Source: Corythucha ciliata
Lineage: Eukaryota > Arthropoda > Insecta > Hemiptera > Tingidae
Length of the DNA: 64,000 nucleotides
NCBI GenBank assembly: GCA_038030265.1
Contig: CM075943.1
Location: 5,642,001 to 5,706,000 of the forward strand
Direction of reading: 5' to 3'
Below are positions 55,386 to 64,000 of the stretch, one piece after another. The notes under the pieces were generated by a model that made no database searches, was not told the DNA's origin, and saw only the letters and a list, made by a program, of their open reading frames with translations. A program made the position numbers and the translations under genes. Within the stretch, counting starts at the first letter, position 1. Every line of letters begins with the position of its first letter.

Positions 55386-55753
55386 GACAACTTCCTCCCA
55401 AGTGTGTAAATTGCCGAGGTCACCACCCTGCAAGCTACAGGGGATGCGAAGTAGCAAAGGAGTTGCAGAAAATCCGGGATAAGCCAAAAAATCCACGGGG
55501 TAACTTCAAATCTCCTCGGGATACATTCTTCGCTCCTTTAAAAAACCCTAGCGCACGAGCCGATACGGAGAACGTCAAAGCCCGGAGCACCTTTGCGGAC
55601 GCCATAAAAAACCCTATTTCGGGGATCAAGAACAAATCTACTGAGGAATTATTCTCCCTAATTCTGAAGAAACTTGATGATCAAGCTGGTAAATATGTAG
55701 AGATGGCCGAGCGCATCAAGAAAATAGAAAACAGCGCTAAATTCAAAGTATAA
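55386..55753 (+). pseudogene. Jockey ORF1 C-terminal part
   Basis: The frame ends at 55753 and is open from the truncation point. It contains KCVNCRGHHPASYRGC, the last zinc knuckle typical of jockey ORF1 proteins, followed by VAKELQKIRDK and a tail ending IENSAKFKV. It would bind element RNA. The N-terminal part and the other knuckles are lost by 5' truncation; codons before about 55386 are of the host sequence. Confidence 0.75.
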
Positions 55754-55754
55754 G

Positions 55755-57625
55755 ATGAAAAGTAAATTGAGAGGCATCCATTCATTTCGCATAGCGCAGT
55801 GGAATCCAAATGGACTCCGAGAAAGGTTGTTGGAGTTGGAAATATTTTTACAACAAGAAAACATTGACATTTGTTTAATCTCTGAAACACACTTCACTAG
55901 ATCATCATTCGTTAAAATTAAGGGATATCGATTGTACCATAGCGTTCATCCTGCCGATAGAGCGAGAGGGGGAGCTGCGGTCCTAATCAAGGAAAATATC
56001 AAGCATCACGAGGAAGAAAAGATAGAAGAAGGTGCAATGCAAGTAGCTTGCATAAGTGTCTTTATGAAGGACAGAGAGATGACTTCATTATCGGAGGTGA
56101 CTTTAATGCGAAACACCAATACTGGGGATCAAGAATCCAGAATCCGAAAGGAAGACAACTTTTTGAGGCTGGAAGAGAAGCGCACTGTGAGTTCCATTCA
56201 GGAGGAAAACCGACCTACTGGCCTAAGGATATGAATAAAACACCGGACCTTATTGACTTCTTCATTGTGAAGGGCTTGTCATCAAATTACATACACACTG
56301 AGGACGACGAAAACTTGTTATCCGATCACTCGGCGGTAGTCATGACAGTTAGTGAATCGATAATAATGAAAGAAGAAACAGAAAGACTCACGAATAGGCG
56401 GACCAATTGGGAGATGTTCAAGGAGATTGTGAACGCCAAAGTTGACTTATCAATAAGTCTGCAAACGCCTGCCCATTTAGAGAAAGAGGTGCATAATTTT
56501 GTGCAAACCTTACAAGAGGCGGCTTGGAGTAGCACGCCGAGTAATAATCCCAATCACAAGCGGTGGTCCAGCTATCCTGTGGAAGTACGGGAAATGGTTC
56601 AAGCGAAAAGGCGGGCACGTAAAATATGGCAAAGGAATCGATCAACAGAAAATAAGATGAAATTGAACAAGCTTTGTAACCAGCTGAAAGCGCTTATAAG
56701 GCATATAAAGAACGAAGAATTTTCGGCGTACCTCGAAGGCTTGACACCAGAAAAAGGCACAGAATACTCGCTGTGGAAAGCGACAAAGAGCCTCAAGCGG
56801 CCAAAAGTGCCCATACCACCCATTCGAACTGGTGAAGGAACATGGGCTAGGAGCGCAAAGGAAAAAGTGCAGGTATTTGCAGATCATCTGGAAAGAACCT
56901 TCCAGCCCCATCCACGGCCGTCGGCCAACGAATGTGTATCCTACCTACCCAACAAGGACAACAGGGAAATTCGGCCAGTAAGGATCAAAGAACTAAGGAC
57001 GGAAATTATGACCAACCTCAGTACGAAAAAATCCCCCGGCTATGACTTGATAACAGCCAGGATAATGCGGGAGCTGCCCGAAAGGGGACTTAGGAAGCTA
57101 CTGTATTTAATCAACGCAGCCTTACGCCTCAAGTACGTCCCCCGGCAATGGAAAGTAGCTGAAGTTATAATGATAGCGAAGCCGGGAAAGCCAGCTAATG
57201 AAGTGAAGTCGTATCGACCCATTTCACTTCTCCCTACAGTCTCGAAACTTTTTGAGAAACTCCTCCTGAAAAGACTAAGGCCTATTGTAGAAGAAAAACG
57301 AATCATACCATCCCATCAGTTTGGATTCAGAGAACAACACTCCACAATAGATCAGGTCCATCGGATAGTGAATGCTGTGGAGTCTACTCTGGAAGAAAAG
57401 AAAATCTGTTCGGCTGTCTTTTTGGACGTAGCTCAAGCGTTTGATAAAGTTTGGCACAAGGGGCTTGAGTTCAAGTTGAATAAACTCCTTCCGAAAAAAG
57501 TCTACGAAATTCTGAAATCTTATTTATGCGGTAGACACTTCCGAGTGAAACACGAGGGTGAATATTCGCGGTTGCGTAAAATTTCGGCTGGAGTACCTCA
57601 AGGAAGCGTCCTTGGACCAGTGCTT
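55755..57625 (+). pseudogene. Jockey ORF2: endonuclease and RT N-terminal part
   Basis: Starts with ATG at 55755, one base after the ORF1 stop. The first frame has RIAQWNPNGLRERLLELEIF and LISETHF; it shifts near 56085 to a 529-codon frame with GGDFNAKHQYWGS (16-28) and SDHSAVV (92-98), so all endonuclease motifs are present in two frames. RT motifs follow: KSPGYDLITARIM, SYRPISLLPTVSKLFEKLL, FLDVAQAFDKVWH (458-470) and GVPQGSVLGPVL (515-526). A short deletion after VLY breaks the frame just before TSDLPV. Confidence 0.85.
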
Positions 57626-58358
57626 TACCACGAGTGACCTACCCGTAAGAGAGGACTCAATCATTGCAACGTTTGCCGACGACACAGCTCTTCTTGCAGT
57701 CGGAAATGATGTTGAAGAGGCTACTAGCAAAATGCAAACCGCGGTAGAAGAAGTAAACACCTGGACAAAAAAGTGGAGAATAAAACTCAACGAGGAGAAA
57801 TCTGTTCATGTAAACTTTACAAATCGCAAGACCAGCCCAATCCCTGTGCAACTCAATGAGAAAATAATACCATTTGCAAACACGGCGAAGTACCTAGGCA
57901 TGACGCTGGATGCTAAACTCCGGTGGAAGCCTCACGTCAAAAAGAAAAAAGAGGAACTCAACACCAAACTCAGAAAAATGTACTGGCTGCTCGGGAAGCA
58001 TTCTGAGCTCTCGATGGCCAACAAGCTCCTGCTATACCAGCAAGTTCTGAAGCCGATCTGGGCCTACGGTTGTCAGCTTTGGGGCTGCACCAAGAAAAGC
58101 AGTGTCAAAGTCATACAAACTTTTGAAAACAAAGTTTTGAGAATGATAACAAATGCGCCCTGGTATGTACGAGGGCTTGACCTGCATCGTGACCTGCAAA
58201 TTGAAACGGTGGCAGAAGCTATCAAAAAACGAGCAGCGGAGCACGAAAAAAGGCTCCACAAACACCCTAATGTCGAGGCACTCGTCTTGCTGGATACTGC
58301 AGGAGACCTTCGACGGCTAAAAAGGACCAAACCCCTTGACTTGGTAGCTACATTATAA
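57626..58358 (+). pseudogene. Jockey ORF2: RT active site to C-terminus
   Basis: Continues in another frame from TSDLPV. The catalytic motif is TFADDTALLAV (39-42 are FADD). The thumb has NEEKSVHVNF, AKYLGMTLDAKLRWKPHV and LKPIWAYGCQLWGC, and the protein ends at 58358 (KPLDLVATL). A ~90-bp 3' UTR leads to AATAAA and the poly(A). Confidence 0.85.
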
Positions 58359-58456
58359 GTGTAGTGAAGCCACAAACTGTGTAATGTGAAAGTGAAATTG
58401 CTAGATGTTATTTAATTCTTATTTGTATACATAGCAGTTGCAACATGTAATAAATG

Positions 58457-58487
58457 GAAAAAAAAGAAGAAAAAAAAAAAAAAAAAA
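58457..58487 (+). repeat. Poly(A) tail of the jockey element
   Basis: An A-rich tract starting soon after AATAAA (58450) and followed by the target duplication. It confirms the plus-strand orientation. Confidence 0.85.
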
Positions 58488-58498
58488 ATGTTTTGTAC

Positions 58499-59290
58499 AG
58501 CCGGGCGTAAAGACTCGAAATTCACCCGCTGTGAGAGCCTTGAGCGGGCAACGGTTCATTCCTCCCGCGGGGCGTAAAGAAAAATATCAGCCCGCTGCGT
58601 CTTCTTTTAGGTCTTTTGTTGTTGTTTTTTTCATAAATTGTTCTTCCTAATTTTGTTTTTAAATTGTACCTACATTAGCCATAAAAACACAAAAATAAGC
58701 ACTGTAAACTACGCTGAGAGGCGATTAAAGTTCCCGAACTTTTGATTCAGACTTGATATGCACTACTTGTATGAAATACATTAATACATTAAAAAAGGAA
58801 TTTATCTAAAAGCTTGGGCTAACGACAACTTGTCTTTTCCCGATATACCAGGGGCTGAAATACTAAGAGGTGTTATATGAAATAACACGGGTTGTATCCA
58901 CGTGGCAACCATTTTAATTGTGATAGGATAACGCCGTGATAAAATTATAACACCCCTTCGTACTTGCCCCCCAGAGAGTGTTAAAAAATTATCACCTCTT
59001 GAACTTCGCATGTTTTCTCCCTATTTGCCATTCATGCAAATAAAGTCGTTGATGCCTCACGTTCTGAATGGTCAATAATGTATTAAAGGTAGTGTTGTGA
59101 ATGTGCCAACTCATGTGAAGGAAATGATCGATATCCTTCCTCGAAAGTTTAACAACTAGAGCAAAGTCCAATTGAAATTAAACAGACATGTTGACCATAA
59201 ACCGAATTACATGTTTGAAAAAGATAGACCTCAAAATATTTGTGATGCTCTCAGTAATCTAGTCAAATCTCCCTCCCTTGCATGTCAAGC
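58499..59290 (+). pseudogene. Helitron-type ORF, DUF6570-like part
   Basis: After the jockey insert the interrupted frame resumes. Recognisable blocks are ANDNLSFPDIPGAE, PPESVKKLSPLELRMF, SPYLPFMQIKSL, IKGSVVNVPTHVKEMIDILP and LNRHVDHKPNYMFE, in shifting frames with stops. They match the conserved region before the Rep/helicase part of Helitron proteins. A small inverted-repeat insert lies at 58865-58958. No helicase motifs are seen downstream. Confidence 0.55.
58865..58958. mobile_element. Tiny MITE-like insert
   Basis: A 94-bp stretch with AAGAGGTGTTATA at the left and its near reverse complement (TATAACACCCCTT) at the right. It separates two coherent blocks of the Helitron-type ORF. TACT occurs at 58861 and at 58961 near the ends. 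Confidence 0.4.
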
Positions 59291-59463
59291 ACAATATAAA
59301 AATTGACGATGTTTTTTTTTGTTGTTTTTGTTTTTTTTTTTTGTTTGTTAAAATCTACAACAAGCCAAACGAATGTGGATTTCGTCATCGAGAGAGAAGA
59401 CAATTTCTTGATGACATTCTTCTTGAAGACAAGCTTGAGAATTTGGTTCTCAATGATGTAATG

Positions 59464-59552
59464 CAGTGGTCTGCAACTGGGGTGCCGCGGCACCCTTGTG
59501 TGCCGCAAGCCTCGTCCAGGGGTGCCGCGAGATTTTGAGATCGGAATCACTG
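59464..59552. mobile_element. Short hAT-like element
   Basis: Begins CAGTGGTCTGCAACTGGGGT and contains GCCGCGGC, then ends GGAATCACTG. The CAGTG...CACTG ends and the GGGGTGCCGCGGCACCC palindrome are widely seen in hAT non-autonomous elements. The 8 bp on the two sides agree at only some positions, so no clean target duplication. Confidence 0.5.
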
Positions 59553-59829
59553 TTTGTATGAGGTCAATTCAATCAATTAAATACGTAGAACTTATTGCAC
59601 CCTATAACCTGTTGAAAGTCATGATGACTGTTGTGCTCACTTCAATGACGTCGACTGGAGGACAATATTAGCTTACTTAAATTGGCTGAAACTATATCCA
59701 ACACCTCTCCTCAACGCAGTCATTGAAGACTGCAAGGCCCCTCTGATAGTATTTTTTCATCCATATACAAACTATCAGCCTTCAGAGAGAAGATTAGTAT
59801 ACGTGGGCAGAGCAATTTAGAGATGTTTT
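59553..59829. other. No gene recognised
   Basis: Unique sequence; a possible continuation of the Helitron-type relic but with no recognisable block. Confidence 0.3.
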
Positions 59830-60200
59830 CATTGTTTTCTGCAGCGAATTATTTCGTTTATTTCTCAATTTCAGGCGATAATTAGCGCTTACACTCATTT
59901 GCAGCTAATTCGTGGATTTTCTCTACTTGATCCGTAAATTAGCGTTTTTCTCCATTTTAGCATGCGAGTGAGCGCTTTATCTCATGGCGTTTTCCATTCA
60001 ATGCAATTAGCTAGAGTGGTGTAAGTTTACCCACCCGTCCTCTCTGAATTAAAACACAATGTTTATGAAGAGGACGCTGCACTACACTTGTACAGTGTGA
60101 TGAATGGAAATCGCTATTAATTTTAGCCAGGAATTAGTGGTTTTTCTCAGTTTCAGCCCGGTTCAGCAGCTTTTCTCAAATCGATCCACGAATTGGAGTT
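59830..60200 (-). repeat. Family A minisatellite array, inverted short copy
   Basis: Reverse family A units (TTTTCTCCATTTTAGC types), interrupted near 60000-60120 by a non-unit segment. Confidence 0.65.
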
Positions 60201-61462
60201 TTTTGTTGTTTTTTTTTACCAGATGCGACCCAAGGTAAATAGACTTACAGAGGTATGCTCGTAACTAACGAAATTTTTGTCAAAATTGATGTCACGGGAG
60301 TAAAGAAAATAATGAGGGACCGAACTTCACATATGAAGCTTCCCCTCCCATGGTTTCTCCCTTGGAATTTCTTTGTATAGTCCAGTCAACGAATGCCTAA
60401 AATAGGGGTCTAGACGGAAAGTCAAAACGTACAAAAACTAACTGCGGTACGTTGTTTGGTGTACCTAGAGGTATGACATATTAAAAGTCCTTGCCCCTAG
60501 TGATGGCGCAAGGGGTGGAGAGGGAGGGGCAAAGGTCTCTTATTTTGGTTTTATGGCTTTATCTCGGAAGGGGTTGGTTTTTTACAGCATGTATGCGTAT
60601 ACAAAAGTATAGCTCACACAATTTCATACATATTTTATTCCTAGGGGTTTTTACCGTCTGTAACCGTTAGTAAGATATATGAACTCGGAACAAGTGATTT
60701 TCGAAAACAAACTTTTTTGCAACACATTTTATGGCAAAATTTTGCGGCCATCGTCTCTGATCTTAATTCCATCGAAAATAAAGTTCTGTAGAATTGAATT
60801 TCATTTAGAACTTGACGTGTGCCACCAAAAGGGGAGACATAACTCTCCAGGAGAAAAATGTGGAAAAATAAATTACTGTAGAAATACCAGTGGAGGTCTG
60901 AGATGGGGTCTAGTATGGACTCAAAAACAAGTGGCTCGGCGTACAGCTTTAGCTGATGCCTAATTGCCTACCACAAAATACCGCTTTTGAGTGTACGTAT
61001 GCACTCAAAAGCGCAAACGCGCTTAGGTAGTCTAATTCATTCATTATTTTTTGGCAGAGACTCCTCTTTTTTTTAGTAAGACTGAAATATCTCTCCTTCC
61101 AGCTGTTATTATGGTAATTTTGACGATAAATCCTGAAACAGGACACTTTTTTTCATTGTGGAACGGTCGCATCCAACGGCACAATTCATCATGAGCCTTC
61201 TCAACGGAGGTTTAAAGTGGCGTTAAATAGCGTTCTTTATATTTTCGCTAAACTATCCATCGAAAATTTGGCAGAATAAGTTCATAACGGAAGGCGCCCA
61301 TTTTTGCTAAACGTTCTTCAGATGGATGCGTTTAGAATCCCTCCTACTATTTTTTTTTAATAGGCATCCCGGATTTCGATGAAATCGTTTTGACATTGAA
61401 AAAGTTAGGCACGCCTGTTCAATTTTGCATCGTTGTTCACGCGGCTTCCGCTATACGATACG
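60201..61462. other. No gene recognised
   Basis: Unique AT-rich DNA; the 94-codon frame at 60679-60963 is not recognised. Contains the hairpin at 60982-61013. Confidence 0.4.
60982..61013. other. Perfect 12-bp inverted repeat with 8-nt loop
   Basis: CGCTTTTGAGTG at 60982-60993 is repeated exactly in reverse complement at 61002-61013, with the loop TACGTATG between. Confidence 0.7.
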
Positions 61463-61540
61463 CATTGGCGGATTTAAGGGGGGGGCTATAGGGACTTAGC
61501 CCCCCCAGTTGGACGTATTAGCCCCCCCCAAGATGTTTAT
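61463..61540 (+). mobile_element. hAT-like terminus next to a family B array
   Basis: CATTGGCGGATTTAAGGGGG resembles the CAGTGGCGGAT...GGGG ends of hAT non-autonomous elements and the CAGTGGCG end at 40249. It is followed by alternating G and C tracts and then at once by family B. The partner end is not visible before the window stops. Confidence 0.4.
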
Positions 61541-61564
61541 TCTCAAGCCCCTGTTCCACAAACT

Positions 61565-62880
61565 GTCAAATTGACAGTTTTTAACTCCGAAAATGACAGT
61601 GTCTATAGGGCGACATTGGCATGTTTGGAGGACGAAATTTACAGTTTCCGAGATAAATATGTCCATTAATTAATTCCAGTACGAAATTTATAGTTTTGAA
61701 CGACGATATTGATAGTTTCTAGTACTAGTAGTAGTAGGATATTCGTTATGTTGGAGGAAATTGAGATTCCAAGTCAAAAATGTCCGTTCCTGAGGCAAAA
61801 TTGACAGTATTGTAAGTCGAAATTGACAGTTTGAAATACGACAATCACAGTTTTGAATGTTGAAATTGACAGTATCTAGGGTGAAATTGACAGTTTATAT
61901 GATGAAATTAGGAGTTTTAGGACGACGTTGATAGTTTTGACAACGAAATTTACAATTTCCTGGACAAAATAGACAGTTTCAGAAAGAAATTGACTGTTTC
62001 TCGAAGAAATGCAAGTTGATAGTTTCCAGGACGAAATTGAAAGTTTTGAATGATTCTTGAACGAAATTGACAGTTTGTAGGACGATCTTGGCAGTTTTAG
62101 GACGACACTGATAGGTTTGGCGACGAAAGCGACTGTTTTGGGGACGAAATTGACTGTTTAAAAGTCGAAATTGTTAGATTTGAACATTTACTTGATAGTT
62201 TTTAGGGCGAAATTGACAGTTTTGAACGACGAAATTGATAGTTTCTAGTACTCGACTGTTTTCGGTGAAGGGACTTAGAAATCTTCAGTTTCCGGAATCC
62301 CTTGACACAGTTTCTAGGAAGACATTGGCAGATTCGAGGATGAAATTGACAGTTTGTGGGGCGAAATTGGCAGTTTTAGAATGATATCGGTATAGTTTTG
62401 ACGACGAAATTGACAGTTTTGAATGACGAAATTGACCTTCATAGGACAAAATTGACCGTGTTAGATCGATACTGATAGTTTCAACTAGAAATGTACAGTC
62501 TCCAGGACGAAATTGACACTTTTTGAGACAACATTGACAGTTATTCATGACAAAATAGACAGTTTCTCGGGTGAAATTGACAGTTCCCTGGCCGAAATTG
62601 ACAGTTTACGGGACGGAATCGTTTTGAGAGTTTTAACTGTTTCAGGTGAAGGGGTCCAAAAACCCCATGTTGTGAGCCCGAATGGTCCGCTACTGAATCT
62701 CGAAATCAAGTTTTGTGATCTTCTGTTATGCAGGAGGAAATTGACAGATTCCAAGTCAAGACTGTCAGTTTCTGGGGTGAAATTGGAGTTTTTTAAAGAA
62801 GAAATTATCAGTTTTAAAGACGAAATTGACAGCTCGACCGAAACTGACAGTTGCCGAGGGAGGACTTAAGAAAATCCATA
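61565..62880 (-). repeat. Family B minisatellite array, opposite sense
   Basis: A tandem array of about 20-25-bp units with the core ACGAAATTGACAGTTTT. Longer spacers with GAAGGGACTTAG-like sequence appear at 61488, 62270 and 62860, hinting at a higher-order unit. Confidence 0.85.
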
Positions 62881-62929
62881 TGGTCGTCTGAAACCAGAAT
62901 TCACGTCAGTGACTGAGTTTGCAATTTTT

Positions 62930-64000
62930 ATTGCCTGACTAGTCGTTTTGGTGATAGTTAGGGTACCAATCGTCAGTTCAGGCATTTTTAAGACACGAAT
63001 GGTCAATTTGGCCATTATTGGAACGCGAGTGGTCGTTTTTAAGACGCAAATCTATCAGTATAGCCATTGTGGGGGAGGGGGGAGGCATGAATTGTCAATA
63101 CGACCAGCAGCCCGTTTTAGGGCTTGTCCAGTCTGTTCTACCACTTTCAAGGGGCCAATTGTCGTTGTCCCTGACGATTTCCAAAGAGCGCGAATGACCA
63201 GTTTGACCATTTTTAGACCAAAACTTTGAAGATTGAAATTTTTAAGGCGTTTGGTTATTTCAGAGCACGAATCGTCAGTTCAGTCATTTTCAATGGCCTG
63301 ATGGCCTTTTTGGCAATTTTCCCGGTGCGAGTCGTCATTTTAGGCATTTCCAGGGGACGAAACGTCCGTAAAGTCAATTTTAGGGTTTGAATGGTTAGTT
63401 TAGCAATTTATAAGGCATGAATCGCTAGATTCGCAATTTTTCGAATGGTTCCAACGAGCAAAAATTTGTTTTTGGCGCAGTGAAATCCGTGAAATTGCTT
63501 TTTTAGGTTTTAGGTTTTTAATGGCATGAATCGTCAGTTAAGCCATTTCCAAGACGCAAATTATTAGTTCTGCTATTTTTAGGGCACAAATCCTCTGCTG
63601 GTGGACAAGTCGTCGTGGCTCAGTTTGTCCATTTTTGCGCTATGAATGGTAAGTTCGCCATTTCACTGGCACGAATTTGCACATTTAGCTATTTTTAGGG
63701 CGTGATTTACCAATCAAGCAATTTAATAGCCTGAGAGTCGGTAATCAGTTTCAAATAAAATCTAAAAGTTTACCCAGTCCATGAGGTGCATGTAGCTAAC
63801 GCGGGTGGGGGGGGGGAGTCGGTGTGAGGACGGCCCATGCTCGGTACGTAATCGCAAGTGGTCAGCTTATCGCTTGAAGGGTGCAAATAGCCCTGTTTGG
63901 CCATTTTTGGGTGCAGATATAGCCACCCAAAATTTGAAGGCGCGAATCGTCTGTTTCTCTGTTTAGCCTTTGTAGAGCACAAACGATCAGTTAGGCCATT
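62930..64000 (-). repeat. Family C minisatellite, opposite sense, running off the window
   Basis: The ~30-bp unit of 40560-42590 in reverse complement (GGGCGCGAATCGTCAGTT, TTTGGCCATTTTTAG types). It follows the family B array and is still running at base 64000. Confidence 0.8.

Larger units (their letters stand above)
55359..58487 (+). mobile_element. Jockey-clade LINE, 5' truncated, with target duplication
   Basis: A 3.13-kb insert flanked by ATGTTTTGTAC on both sides (55348-55358 and 58488-58498). It ends with AATAAA at 58450 and a poly(A) tract of about 30 nt. It contains the C-terminal half of ORF1 and ORF2 with endonuclease and RT. It is inactive because of a frameshift in the endonuclease and a small deletion before the RT active site. 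Jockey-clade LINEs are typical of arthropods. Confidence 0.9.

Noticed and set aside
60679..60963. 94-codon frame as a possible cellular gene
   Set aside because: No similarity to a known protein, no hydrophobic or domain pattern, and no promoter or splice evidence.

Overview
This is a eukaryotic window, almost certainly arthropod nuclear DNA. The evidence is a single-exon Rolling stone-family membrane protein gene, a jockey-clade LINE, R1/I-type LINEs, several Ty3/Gypsy pol genes, hAT and Harbinger-like transposons and a Helitron ORF, all set in AT-rich DNA full of microsatellites and short-period tandem arrays. I could not name the species. The only cellular protein gene I can support is the Rolling stone-like gene at 4511-5521; nearly everything else is mobile or repetitive DNA.

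Layout. 1-9.3 kb: degenerate ~30-bp tandem arrays (family A) on both strands, the Rolling stone-like gene, a LINE ORF1-like fragment and a hAT-like end. 9.6-14.3 kb: a MITE with CRE-like ends, then a dead minus-strand LINE (endonuclease, RT, RNase H, C-terminal zinc motif, poly(A)). 14.4-18.4 kb: a ~150-bp tandem repeat, then DNA with no gene I recognise. 18.4-22.6 kb: a Gypsy pol relic split by family B and D arrays, and an R1-type LINE fragment inside a family E array. 24.1-29.4 kb: a minus-strand Gypsy element with Gag to integrase in broken frames, flanked by pieces of other Gypsy elements. 29.7-33.8 kb: a complete but dead plus-strand Gypsy with ~142-bp LTRs and a 5-bp target duplication. 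33.8-38.2 kb: a Harbinger-like MITE, a LINE with an open 612-aa RT ORF, and a Gypsy relic containing a MITE. 40.2-42.6 kb: a hAT-type element with an exact 8-bp target duplication whose interior is a minisatellite (family C). 43-46.9 kb: an R1-type LINE, then a 1.37-kb foldback element inside a family A copy. 47-54.7 kb: arrays C, D, E and A and a candidate SINE. 54.7-59.3 kb: a Helitron-type ORF relic interrupted by a jockey element with an 11-bp target duplication. 59.5-64 kb: short hAT-like DNA and arrays A, B and C.

Main point. Several unrelated minisatellite families lie next to CAGTGGCG-type ends, and one array is enclosed by matching terminal inverted repeats and an exact 8-bp duplication. 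This suggests that non-autonomous hAT-like transposons carry and spread these arrays. Many arrays behave as discrete dispersed elements with a conserved internal order and end, rather than as open-ended satellite.
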